Under the pieces are notes generated by a model. The model saw only the letters and a list, made by a program, of their open reading frames with translations. It had not been told where the DNA came from and searched no databases. Positions 1-7,938 of a stretch of DNA of 18,957 nucleotides are shown one piece after another. The position numbers and the translations under genes were made by a program. This DNA is from B4-G1 sp964393895 (GTDB taxonomy: Bacteria > Chloroflexota > Anaerolineae > B4-G1), in assembly GCA_964393895.1 (NCBI GenBank), contig CAYMWP010000095.1, positions 1 through 18,957 on the forward strand, read 5' to 3'. How positions within the stretch are numbered: the stretch's first letter is position 1; every line of letters starts with the position of its first letter.

Positions 1-23
1 CCCATTGACACTCTGCGACACTC

Positions 24-1511
24 TCACAGGGGCGAGGGCTGCCACTTGAGCAGCCGCAGCCCTTCCAGCCGCAGCAGGTCGGGGTAGAGCGACTTGTACA
101 CCTCGCAGTAGGGGGATGGCGCATCACTGCGGCCGGCGGCGCGAAGGGCGAGCAACGGGCAGCCTCCGGCGCACCAATAGCGCCAGGCGCAATCCCGGCA
201 GCCATCTCTTTCGTCCACCGGGACGTTCTGGAAGCCATCGCGCCACTCGCGCACGGCCTGAAGCGGGTCGTCGGCCCAGACGTCCGCCACCGCTCGATCC
301 ATCTCCATCTGGCAGCGAGAGACGCGGCCACGAGGGTCAATCACCAGATAGTTGCGGCCCGCGCCGCAGGGATGCTCGTGGGGCGCGCCGAAAGCGGAGC
401 GATCCACCAACCCATCAATCAAGCGGCGACGCGGCAGCTCGGCTTCTATGACGGCAAATGCGGCCTTTACTCCTGCGATAATGTGGTCGTCACCGTAGGA
501 CGAGTCGGCAACCTGTCCGCGGGCAAAGTTGAGGTTAAAGAGCAGGCCACGCTCCAGCGCAAAGGCGACTGCGTCGGGCAGGCCGGCGGCATTGTGGGCG
601 GTGACGGTGATGGAGAGGTGGGGCGTCAGTCCACGCGCCAACGCGCGGTCAACGTTGCGGGCCACCGCTGCGAACGATCCACGCCCGTCGGCAAAGGGGC
701 GCTGGGCGTCGTGCGCCGCGCCGACGCCGTCCAGTGAGATCATCAGCCGCGCGCCCTCGCCGCGCAGCCAGTCCATCATCTCGTCGGTCAGCAGTGTGCC
801 GTTGGAGAGCACGACCTCGCGCAGTTCCAGGTTGTGGCGGGCGGCCAGCAGGTGAGCGCGACGGTGCAGCGACCGCACCAGCGGCCAGTTCAGCGTCGGC
901 TCGCCGCCGGTGTACTTGAGTTTGACGGCGCGGAAACCGTGGGCGAGCGCGGAACGGAACACGCCGTCCACGGCGGCGCGGCCCGTCTTCTCGTCCATCG
1001 GCTCCCCCGACTTGCTGACATAGCAGTAGGAGCAGCGCAGGTTACAGGCGTCGGTGACGTGGAGCCAGGCGGTGAGGGTGTGTGGCGTGAAACGTGAAAC
1101 GTGAGGCGTGAAACGTGAGGCGTGACGCGTGGTGAGCAGGCCCAGGTCGGCCAGTTGGTGGGCTGTTGTATCGGTCAGGGGGCGCGGTGCGGTGAAAGTA
1201 TCCAAGGTGCGGCGGGCCGGCTCGTTGAGCACCACCACGCCGGCCGGGCCGGTGGGGTTAAAGGCCAGTTCGTGCGCCTGCGGGAGCGGGGCGCGGTAGA
1301 GGGCGGCTCGTTGCCAGAGGGCAGCGGGCAGCTGCGACGCAGTGGCAGGGGCGAGGTGAGGGGTGGGGCAGGCACAGTCCGATTCAGCCCGCTCGCTCGA
1401 GGGCGAATGTAGCATCGCGGGCGTCACGTCACCGTCCGGGCAGGCGCAGTCCGACTCGGATCGCTCATAGAAGGGAGCCCACAGGACATGGGGGGACTGC
1501 TCACTGCTCAC
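24..1511 (-). CDS. Radical SAM/SPASM domain enzyme
   Basis: A 495-residue radical SAM enzyme. The CX3CX2C cluster motif CNLRCSYC is at about residues 156-163, followed by the GGEPTLN element. A C-terminal SPASM-type region (CGAG..., CRDCAWRYWCAGGC, SPYC) should hold auxiliary Fe-S clusters. In this family SPASM enzymes usually modify peptides or proteins (PqqE- and sulfatase-maturase-like); the substrate here is unknown. The stretch at about residues 70-120 (ELAFNP..GVVVLNEPA..LL) resembles the small N-terminal domain preceding many such enzymes. I chose the GTG at 1511 because AGGAG sits 8 nt upstream. The open frame extends to a TTG at 1607, but that would overlap the upstream gene by about 100 nt. 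The chosen start overlaps the acetyltransferase stop by 11 nt, implying coupled translation. Oddities are two ESDCACP repeats and a 7-nt tandem repeat in the linker before the barrel. Confidence 0.9.
   Translation of the reverse strand: MSSEQSPHVLWAPFYERSESDCACPDGDVTPAMLHSPSSERAESDCACPTPHLAPATASQLPAALWQRAALYRAPLPQAHELAFNPTGPAGVVVLNEPARRTLDTFTAPRPLTDTTAHQLADLGLLTTRHASRFTPHVSRFTPHTLTAWLHVTDACNLRCSYCYVSKSGEPMDEKTGRAAVDGVFRSALAHGFRAVKLKYTGGEPTLNWPLVRSLHRRAHLLAARHNLELREVVLSNGTLLTDEMMDWLRGEGARLMISLDGVGAAHDAQRPFADGRGSFAAVARNVDRALARGLTPHLSITVTAHNAAGLPDAVAFALERGLLFNLNFARGQVADSSYGDDHIIAGVKAAFAVIEAELPRRRLIDGLVDRSAFGAPHEHPCGAGRNYLVIDPRGRVSRCQMEMDRAVADVWADDPLQAVREWRDGFQNVPVDERDGCRDCAWRYWCAGGCPLLALRAAGRSDAPSPYCEVYKSLYPDLLRLEGLRLLKWQPSPL
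1084..1132 (-). repeat. Heptanucleotide tandem repeat inside the radical SAM gene
   Basis: Seven consecutive 7-nt units (coding strand TCACGYY, with Y alternating between CC and TT; the outermost copy is CCACGCG). They lie in frame in the linker between the N-terminal domain and the radical SAM barrel, encoding a SRFTPH-type peptide repeat. Because 7 is not a multiple of 3, gain or loss of a unit would shift the frame ahead of the CX3CX2C motif. Confidence 0.85.
1365..1466 (-). repeat. Degenerate 72-nt direct repeat encoding ER(S/A)ESDCACP
   Basis: Two copies of the decapeptide ER(S/A)ESDCACP, 24 residues apart, near the N-terminus of the radical SAM protein. The two DNA copies share most bases but differ at several third positions, so the duplication is not brand new. 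Function unknown; it lies upstream of the recognisable enzyme domains. Confidence 0.7.
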
Positions 1512-2013
1512 AACAATGTCTCCTCGTCTCAATGTCTCGCAGCGGATAATCCATTTCGATCCACTTGCCCTCGCGCCGGCCTGTTGGGGAAAAGCCGCAC
1601 TTTTCAAAGACGTGGAGGGCGCGCTGGTTATCTTTGCGGGTGGTCAACGTCAACCGGACCAGGCTCTGCTCGCAAGCCCAGTTCAGTGTCCTTCGAACCA
1701 TGTCAGTGCCTATGCCCCGGTCACGATACGGCGGGAGCAAGCCAATTCCGATTTCGGCCTCCCCCGGCAGGTCGGTGGGAGACGTGCGACACCAACCGAT
1801 AGGACGCTCTCCATCGCGGGCCACCAACAGCAGGTGATGGGGACAATCCGGCTCGGTCAGTGCGTGTTGCCAGGCGGGCGTCGGCTCGAAGCGGGTAGTT
1901 CGCATCCAGCGGCCCTCGGCGCAGACGGCGTTGACGACCTCGGCCAACAGCGAGCTATCTATTATTGGGCGGCAAGGGCTGACTTTAACTGACCAGCTCC
2001 CGGAGCTTGTCAT
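1501..2013 (-). CDS. GNAT family N-acetyltransferase
   Basis: A 170-residue GNAT-fold protein. The acetyl-CoA pyrophosphate-binding motif is visible as PPYRDRGIGTDMV (R-x-x-G-x-G pattern), preceded by the acidic beta-strand AEIGIGLLP. The terminal NQRALHVFEKCGFSPTGRREG is the usual C-terminal signature. Cytosolic; the substrate (amine, peptide or small molecule) cannot be read from sequence. Overall resemblance is to RimJ/RimL-like or generic GNATs. The ATG at 2013 is preferred over the TTG at 2022, although neither has a convincing Shine-Dalgarno. The start lies inside the end of the STAND-TPR gene (29-nt overlap), and the stop overlaps the radical SAM start, so the three genes are probably co-translated. 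GNAT plus radical SAM could form a modification pair. Confidence 0.9.
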   Translation of the reverse strand: MTSSGSWSVKVSPCRPIIDSSLLAEVVNAVCAEGRWMRTTRFEPTPAWQHALTEPDCPHHLLLVARDGERPIGWCRTSPTDLPGEAEIGIGLLPPYRDRGIGTDMVRRTLNWACEQSLVRLTLTTRKDNQRALHVFEKCGFSPTGRREGKWIEMDYPLRDIETRRHCCEQ

Positions 2014-5000
2014 ACGCGCCAAAGTGTTCCTCTAGAATGCGCCAGAATAGAATATCCTCTGCCTCCCGAATATTACCGGGCCCTCCTTGCTCCGGCATCT
2101 GTTGCCCCCATACTTGCTTTATGCCATCGAACACTATGGTCAACTCTTTGACATTGAGTTTGCGCAACCTATCGTAAACTACAGCAATGCCTCGCTGCAA
2201 ATCTCGGAAATCCTCGGCGATTTGGCGATTGTATTCGAATGCCAGGGCAAATTCACTTCCCGCTTCCGCCAGGCGCATGGCTCTCTCCGCCTGTTCTTTG
2301 GTGACGTTGGCGCGGTCCAGAGCCAGGATACCTTGGAGGATATGGTATCGTCCCAGTTGAGCAAATGTCATGACAATAGTCGTCTCACCCACACCCGGCC
2401 AACGCGCAGGGCCGATCAAGTATTCAGGCGCCAGCCTCTCGACGTCATCAATGACCGATCCCACGACATCCTCAAGGTTTGCGGTTCGCAGATAGTAGTG
2501 CAGCCAAGCCCGTCCCATTGAAGCATCCAAATAGAGATCCCAGCGCTTGTGTCGCTCGGCTTCACCTGCCGCTTCTAAAAAAGATGCTTCAGCTTCTTCA
2601 AATTTATCTTGCACTTGCGCTGGTGTCCACTCAGGGTACCCCCCTTCCTGGGCCAAACGACATCGTTCTCTCAGAGCGATCGCTTTCTCGTAAAAAGCTG
2701 TAAATTTACCTTCCCACTCTTCTAGTTTCCCAAAAATACTCAGCGCATCCTCACTATGTCCAAGGGCCGTATCCAAAAAGCGTCGGCGTTCTTCCAGTGC
2801 ATCGGTTTCTTGCGGGTCTGCCTGGAAACGATGGAGAGTAGCCAGTGCAAGTAACGCAAAGCCTTTCCCGCGCTCGAATTCGATCGCTTCAGCAAGTCGC
2901 AATGCCTGTCTGGCATATCTCTCTGCCTCACTATATTGCCCCGCCAAGATCTCGACCTCTGCCAATGTGGTCAGGGATAAAACTACCGGGGGCTGAGGCC
3001 CCAGTTGTTTTCGCAGATTTAGGGCCTCTTTTCCCTGCCGGCGGGCTTCTCCAAATCTACCCTGTATAGCCAGAGCATAGGATAGATTGTTCAGTGTGTT
3101 GGCCTGATCCACAGTCAATCCCAAGTCACGCCAGTATGGTAGAGCATTCGTGTATATCTTGCTGGCTCTCACCACCCTCCCATTGATCCTGGCTATGTAA
3201 CCCAAGTTGTTGTGAAGCCGTCCCTGAACGATGCGTCGCCATACCTGGCTTGGGTAACAAGCACTTCCGATTTCCAATGATGCTTTTCTAACTATTATCT
3301 CCGCATCTTGGTAGTTTCCTTGGTAGGCATTGATGATTCCTGTCCACGCCGACAGGTCAGCTTGGGCTATCACACCACCCGGCTCAACGAGGTGCGCCAA
3401 ATTACCCTGCAGACGTTCCGCAATGGCCAAGGCATCCTGGTAACGCCCCTGTTGAGTGAGTCGCTTCACCCATCGTACGGCTGCGTCAGGAATAACTGCA
3501 TCCCGCACAAGGCAGTCAATGGTCTCAATTTGTTCATCCCATTCTGCCTCGACCGACGAGTCAGAGGCTCGTTTCCGCCCCTCAAGTGCATAGTCGCGCC
3601 TTTGAGCTATGGTAGTAAACAGATCGGCTCGCAAGTGCATATCCAGGCTTTCGTCGTTGGCAGCGAGCGCCTCTTCAGCATAGAGCAAATACAAGTCAAA
3701 ACCATCCACTAAATCCACTTGCAGGCCATAATGTAGATTCTCCACTAACATTTCCTCAAGCATTCCGCGCTGGTGTGATAGAGCTTCCAGGGCGGATAGT
3801 TCTTGCTCAGTCTTGGGAGTATACAGACGCATTATCTCTTGGCGGATCGTCTCGATGCGCCCTTTGTAGTAATCCGTAACGGTATCCCAAACTCGTTGTT
3901 TCTGCCACTCGTAGGCCGGAGTGTCCAGTACGTACCGTTGGAGTAAGTCATACATCTCGTCGTGGAGGAACACTCGCTGGTCCTGAGGTCGAATTTTGAC
4001 AAAAGAAAGATCGCGAATGCTCTGCAGCCATACTTGCGCTTGTTCCTCATCCCAAGTGTCGTCGGATTCGCGCAGGCCAGCAACACGGGCCAACAAGGGG
4101 GCGTCCGCTCCCTTACGCAACCAAGCCATGATGCGAATGGCGTCGTTGGCTGGACGAGGAGTGTTCATAAACTCGCTGACCAAATCCGACTCGATTTGGT
4201 GGCGCACTTGGGTAAAATCTACAGTATCGGGTTGCTGAAAGAGTTTTTGCAGCGCCGGTGACGGTCGCCCGCTAATTGCCAGGTGATCAATCACCAACGA
4301 GAGCAAGATGGGGCGTATGCCCAATTCTCGGCCATCCTCCCCGTAATCGCACAGGGCATGGTAGATGACCTCACGAATCTGATCATCTAGCCCCTCAATA
4401 CGTTCAGCAATATCATGGTCTTGAGAGGCGCGGGCAGTTACGGTCAAAGCATCGAAATAACGATTTGCTTCATCTGCGTTCAGACCCATCAGATGGATCG
4501 GAAGCAATTGCTTCCCTTCGATTTGTTCAAGCGCTGCTTCAAGTTTGCCCGATCCCGGTCGCCCGGCCAGTAGCACCACGACATTCTCGATCTGAGGCAA
4601 GAAAGTGTGTAACAGCCACTCCCAAATGCCCGGGTACTCTTCCGCAAGGCCGAGCGGCTCGGCGGTTGGGTCTGCGAGAGGGAAAAGTCTCTCCGCTGTA
4701 TCCAGGGCCAGGATTATTCGTCTTTCCGCACTCAGGCGATTTAGATCCTCTACAAAAGCCTGTCCCAAGCGCAGACGCTGCTGGTGCACATCAATGTCGG
4801 TAGATGCTCCTTTAACAAAGAACTGTGTCAATTTTTCATATTCTCTACTAAACGCTGTAAATCCTTTTTCATCCTCAGGGGATAGAACCTTCTGCAAGGC
4901 CAGGGTAGCCCCCTCTATCGTGTGGACACTACTGTGATACAGATCTAGGAGTTCACGGGACACAAGCAGAGAATCATTCCCCTGAAAATGACCAAGCACG

Positions 5001-5182
5001 TACTTCACCAAGCGCGTCTTGCCGATTCCTCCCTGACCGGTGACGTAAACGATGTACGAATTTTCCGTGTCCCTGATGGCATCCTCGATCTGTCCAAGTT
5101 CTTTCTCCCGCCCCACCAGTTCGGGCGTGGCACGGGCGCTGGTATAGGTCTCGCCGGGTACGTAAATGCTCTCTTGCGACAT
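1985..5182 (-). CDS. STAND-type P-loop ATPase with C-terminal TPR array
   Basis: A 1065-residue multidomain NTPase. At the N-terminus, PELVGREKEL precedes Walker A (GQGGIGKT, residues 49-56). Walker B is RIILALDT (about 154-162), followed by a sensor-1-like VVVLLAGRPGSG. A winged-helix-like segment lies near 340-430 (HDEMYDLLQRYV). From about residue 570 to 930 there are repeated helical pairs of TPR type, for example NLGYIARINGRVVRASKIYTNAL and YSEAERYARQALRLAEA. STAND proteins act as NTP-driven switches that oligomerise when their repeat domain senses a ligand. No separate effector domain is obvious at either end. The ATG at 5182 has GGAGGAG 5 nt upstream; the GTG at 5188 is too close to it. 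The gene is clearly lower in GC (about 31 of 60 in sampled blocks) than the ATPases upstream (40-49 of 60), suggesting a separate origin. Confidence 0.92.
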   Translation of the reverse strand: MSQESIYVPGETYTSARATPELVGREKELGQIEDAIRDTENSYIVYVTGQGGIGKTRLVKYVLGHFQGNDSLLVSRELLDLYHSSVHTIEGATLALQKVLSPEDEKGFTAFSREYEKLTQFFVKGASTDIDVHQQRLRLGQAFVEDLNRLSAERRIILALDTAERLFPLADPTAEPLGLAEEYPGIWEWLLHTFLPQIENVVVLLAGRPGSGKLEAALEQIEGKQLLPIHLMGLNADEANRYFDALTVTARASQDHDIAERIEGLDDQIREVIYHALCDYGEDGRELGIRPILLSLVIDHLAISGRPSPALQKLFQQPDTVDFTQVRHQIESDLVSEFMNTPRPANDAIRIMAWLRKGADAPLLARVAGLRESDDTWDEEQAQVWLQSIRDLSFVKIRPQDQRVFLHDEMYDLLQRYVLDTPAYEWQKQRVWDTVTDYYKGRIETIRQEIMRLYTPKTEQELSALEALSHQRGMLEEMLVENLHYGLQVDLVDGFDLYLLYAEEALAANDESLDMHLRADLFTTIAQRRDYALEGRKRASDSSVEAEWDEQIETIDCLVRDAVIPDAAVRWVKRLTQQGRYQDALAIAERLQGNLAHLVEPGGVIAQADLSAWTGIINAYQGNYQDAEIIVRKASLEIGSACYPSQVWRRIVQGRLHNNLGYIARINGRVVRASKIYTNALPYWRDLGLTVDQANTLNNLSYALAIQGRFGEARRQGKEALNLRKQLGPQPPVVLSLTTLAEVEILAGQYSEAERYARQALRLAEAIEFERGKGFALLALATLHRFQADPQETDALEERRRFLDTALGHSEDALSIFGKLEEWEGKFTAFYEKAIALRERCRLAQEGGYPEWTPAQVQDKFEEAEASFLEAAGEAERHKRWDLYLDASMGRAWLHYYLRTANLEDVVGSVIDDVERLAPEYLIGPARWPGVGETTIVMTFAQLGRYHILQGILALDRANVTKEQAERAMRLAEAGSEFALAFEYNRQIAEDFRDLQRGIAVVYDRLRKLNVKELTIVFDGIKQVWGQQMPEQGGPGNIREAEDILFWRILEEHFGAYDKLRELVS

Positions 5183-5265
5183 CGCCACTCCTCCCTACGT
5201 TCTCTGCTCGTTCGATAAACGGCGCTTCCCAAAGAAGAGGTGCAACTCCTCAGGAACCCGTCCAG

Positions 5266-5294
5266 ATTATATATCAAAGCCAGTCGGCGCACAA
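5266..5294 (-). promoter_or_regulatory. Possible internal promoter for the STAND-TPR gene
   Basis: In the 139-nt gap before the STAND-TPR gene the minus strand has a perfect TATAAT (5266-5271), 17 nt downstream of a weak TTGTGC (5289-5294). It would give a leader of about 75 nt. The weak -35 makes this tentative. Confidence 0.35.
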
Positions 5295-5321
5295 CTCGGA
5301 TTCGTCAAAGCCTCAGCCTGG

Positions 5322-6482
5322 TCAGGGCATTGCGGCGACGGATCGCAACTGCCGGACGTGATATTGGACTTCTTGGTGCCACCGCTCTCTGGTGCGGGGG
5401 TAATCTTGCGCCCACTCACTGTACAGCTTGGAAGCGGCCTGCTGCAATCTCGCCCATCGGTCGGGCTGGGCGGTCTCCAGATACCGTTCCAATAGTTTGC
5501 GCGTCAACTCGTCCAGAACGTATCCGCCTTCTTCGGCATCCCAACGCGCAAAGGCCCATCTCACCAGTTCCTCGCGCACCTCACGAGCTTGGGCATAGGA
5601 CCATCCCAGATACTTGTCGTCGCCGTGGTAGGCCGTCAGCATCGCAGGGATGCGCTCCTCATCGAAAGAGCGCAACACAGATAGCGCCTCCAGGTAGTCG
5701 CGCACCCGGCCTCGGCGCTCGTCCGGCACTGTATCCAACATTCCCTCGACCACTTGATCCAGCGCCGCCGCCGGGTCGTCCTGGGTCGCCAGCAGGAAAT
5801 TGGCCAACGGGTTGCCGCCGCTGAGAGCGTGAATCTCGGCTGCTCTGGCGAGGGCTTGCTTCTGCTGACGTTCCAATTGCTCGGCTGTGGTAGCCACGTC
5901 CGGGAACGGCTCCAGGTCAACGAACTCGGCCTTTAGCCGCAACTCTGGCCTCTTCCACGGGTAGGGCCGCCCGCGCCCGGCCATCACAGTCAGCACGCGC
6001 GCTTCCACCGCCAGCGGTCCCAGCAGATACTCTTCCAGCGCCGCCAGCAGCTTCCAATCCGACTCGTACACATAGTCAACCAGCAGCACCAGCGCATCTT
6101 GGGCCAACAAGCGTTGGATTCCCTGTACCAGGTTGCGGCTCATGTCGGCCAGCGTCGTTCCTAGCCCTTTACCCAGCTTGGTCTCGGCGCCGAGTTGTTT
6201 GAGAATGTCCGCCACGGCCAGGATTGGGTCCCAATCGGCGTATTTGCTCAAATCAAGCCCAAACACTACTATGCCGGAGAGGGCGCGCAATTCAGCTCCC
6301 AGGTGAGCCAGGAGCCACGACTTGCCGGTGCCACGCCCGCCGGTGAATATGATCGTGCGCGTGTCCAACGGAGAGCCTTGTATCAAGGCGTGAACCTTCG
6401 CTAACACGCGTTCGACCTCTCTTTGACGGTTTATGAATCTATCGGATGAATACTTGAGTAATTCGACCAGTTCCTGTCCCAT
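5322..6482 (-). CDS. Compact STAND-like P-loop ATPase
   Basis: A 386-residue ATPase. The N-terminal box FINRQREVERVL is followed by Walker A GGRGTGKS (residues 48-55), Walker B LVLLVD (131-136), a sensor-1 strand RVLTVMAGRGRPY (about 162-174) and SGGNPLANFLLA (about 221-232). The last matches the GxP motif that links the NTPase core to the winged helix in STAND proteins. The C-terminal about 130 residues fit a winged helix plus a few helices, and no repeat sensor follows, so this is a switch core without its own superstructure. The start is certain: AAGGAGGAG ends 4 nt before the ATG at 6482. The frame stays open to 6833 but lacks a start signal and is antisense-like arginine-rich sequence. 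It follows the third ATPase by 35 nt and precedes the STAND-TPR gene, which could be its partner. Confidence 0.9.
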   Translation of the reverse strand: MGQELVELLKYSSDRFINRQREVERVLAKVHALIQGSPLDTRTIIFTGGRGTGKSWLLAHLGAELRALSGIVVFGLDLSKYADWDPILAVADILKQLGAETKLGKGLGTTLADMSRNLVQGIQRLLAQDALVLLVDYVYESDWKLLAALEEYLLGPLAVEARVLTVMAGRGRPYPWKRPELRLKAEFVDLEPFPDVATTAEQLERQQKQALARAAEIHALSGGNPLANFLLATQDDPAAALDQVVEGMLDTVPDERRGRVRDYLEALSVLRSFDEERIPAMLTAYHGDDKYLGWSYAQAREVREELVRWAFARWDAEEGGYVLDELTRKLLERYLETAQPDRWARLQQAASKLYSEWAQDYPRTRERWHQEVQYHVRQLRSVAAMP

Positions 6483-6517
6483 TGTTCTCCTCCTTACATC
6501 CCGCGAGGCGAGCGCCG

Positions 6518-7756
6518 CTAGGCTTGCGACCTCGCCTCGAGATTGCCGCTCTCCAAAATTATTGGCGGTGTGTGGGCGCTGTACCACTGAATCGCCGCGT
6601 CTACGTCCTCTTCCTGAATCCGGCCCTGGCTTCCCTGGCGTCCAACGTGTTCCTCCAACACGCGCCGGGTCAATACCAACACCTCGCGCGGCAGCGGCAG
6701 GACGGCTTTGGCCAGGATCGTCTCTACGTCGCGCAACCCCGGCGAGGCGATGGCGTCCAGGCTGCCAAAGGCGCCCTCGCTGGCGACGTACACCCGCCGC
6801 CGAATAACCTCCGCCAGGAGCGCCGGTGTCCAACAGATCGTGGCGGTGTGAGTGTTTGCGAAAACCGGGGCGAACCGCTCCTCCAGAGGGGACTGAGCCT
6901 CTATGGGGAGAAATCCTTTAACGAACACTCGCTGCCCAGCCCAATCGCCGACCAGCTCCATCAGCGAGCCCAGGCAATCGGCCATTGCCTGGGCGTCGGC
7001 TATCGTCTCCGGGGCCGCGTCCAACCCGTCCAGCAAAACGTAGACGGAGCGAAATCCCAGCGTATCCAAGAGCAACCCGCACAGACTGTTCCATCGCGCT
7101 GCCGGCGCAGGGCGCGGTTCGCCGGCCGGCGCCGCGTCCAAGACGCCACACCAGCGCAGCAGCGTGGCCTCGTCCGGCGGGTCGGGCAGCACAAAGGTCG
7201 GATCCAACGTCGCGCGCAGAGGCTCCAAGTTTTTGGACCGGCGGCAGCGATCCAGATAACCACCCAACGGGCCGGGGAGGTTCCAGTCGAGAACGGCTCG
7301 CACAGAACGACGCGCCTCGTCGTCCAGCCGGAACAGCCAGTGCGGGCGATGGGCCAGCGCCAGGAACAGGGCCACCGCCCCGGCGCGAGCTAGGGCGGCC
7401 AGATGTTCATCGAGGGACGGGGAGGCGTGTCCCCAGGAAAGAAAGGGGGGAATGTAGGGGATGGGAAAGGGATGATTCGTCTCCTGCCCCACCCAGCAGG
7501 CCTGCGAGGTGCGCACCCGCAGCGCCGTCTTGCCGCCGCCCGGTGGAGCAAAGACCCAGGAGGCCCAATCTCCCCAGGTGCGCGCAAAGGCGCCGTGACC
7601 GACCAGGTACTCACCCAGGCGCGGGTCGGAGGCGGCGTCCAGCGGGCCAAAGGGATCAAAGCGCAATCCGAGCCACTCCAGCCAGGCGCGCAATGGCTCG
7701 AACCCCGCCGGTGGCCCGGATATTTCGGGCGTGAGTGCGGGCGGCGTCGCAGACAT
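6518..7756 (-). CDS. P-loop ATPase, third member of the local paralogous family
   Basis: A 412-residue ATPase. LGLRFDPFGPLDAASDPRL (residues 29-47) precedes Walker A APPGGGKT (70-77); Walker B is VYVLLDGLD (238-246). Downstream, RVFVKGFLP, CWTPALLAEVIRRRV and a SPGLRDVETI segment align by eye with equivalent segments in the two upstream ATPases. No membrane segment or extra DNA-binding domain is seen. The function is unrecognised; the family resembles AAA/STAND-type ATPases with an NPF-like N-terminal motif. The start is uncertain: the ATG at 7756 lacks a clear ribosome-binding site, and a TTG at 7846 would add 30 residues that look non-conserved. The gene sits 182 nt after the winged-helix ATPase and 35 nt before the compact STAND ATPase. 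Confidence 0.85.
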   Translation of the reverse strand: MSATPPALTPEISGPPAGFEPLRAWLEWLGLRFDPFGPLDAASDPRLGEYLVGHGAFARTWGDWASWVFAPPGGGKTALRVRTSQACWVGQETNHPFPIPYIPPFLSWGHASPSLDEHLAALARAGAVALFLALAHRPHWLFRLDDEARRSVRAVLDWNLPGPLGGYLDRCRRSKNLEPLRATLDPTFVLPDPPDEATLLRWCGVLDAAPAGEPRPAPAARWNSLCGLLLDTLGFRSVYVLLDGLDAAPETIADAQAMADCLGSLMELVGDWAGQRVFVKGFLPIEAQSPLEERFAPVFANTHTATICWTPALLAEVIRRRVYVASEGAFGSLDAIASPGLRDVETILAKAVLPLPREVLVLTRRVLEEHVGRQGSQGRIQEEDVDAAIQWYSAHTPPIILESGNLEARSQA

Positions 7757-7866
7757 GTGAGATTGTGCAGACGCTACGCCCGGATAAGCAGAACGAGCAC
7801 ACAGGTGCGTATTAAAGACGGCATCTCCTCCCCCTCTTGCGGACAATATCCCAAATTATCCCAAGT

Positions 7867-7872
7867 ATTATA
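7867..7872 (-). promoter_or_regulatory. Possible -10 box in the gap before the third ATPase
   Basis: Perfect TATAAT on the minus strand inside the 182-nt gap 7757-7938. It is flanked by three near-copies of TGGGATA(T/A) (about 7843-7878, minus strand). No good -35 is found at 16-18 nt, so an internal promoter is only suggested. The GGGGGAGGAG at about 7827-7836 leads to an out-of-frame ATG opening a 16-codon frame. Confidence 0.3.
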
Positions 7873-7938
7873 TCCCATTTCCCTAGCTTTTAGCGTTCAC
7901 CGTCTTTACATCCACCGTACATCTATCTCACACCTATC

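Noticed and set aside
1512..1607. Upstream TTG start for the radical SAM protein
   Set aside because: It would overlap the acetyltransferase by over 100 nt with no ribosome-binding site, whereas the GTG at 1511 has AGGAG at 8 nt.
6483..6833. N-terminal extension of the compact STAND ATPase
   Set aside because: The ATG at 6482 has an excellent Shine-Dalgarno. The extension overlaps the upstream ATPase coding sequence and is low-complexity arginine/glycine sequence.
6482..7734. Long plus-strand open frames (6482-7393, 6985-7734)
   Set aside because: They are antisense to the third ATPase, arginine/proline-rich, and lack ribosome-binding sites or motifs.
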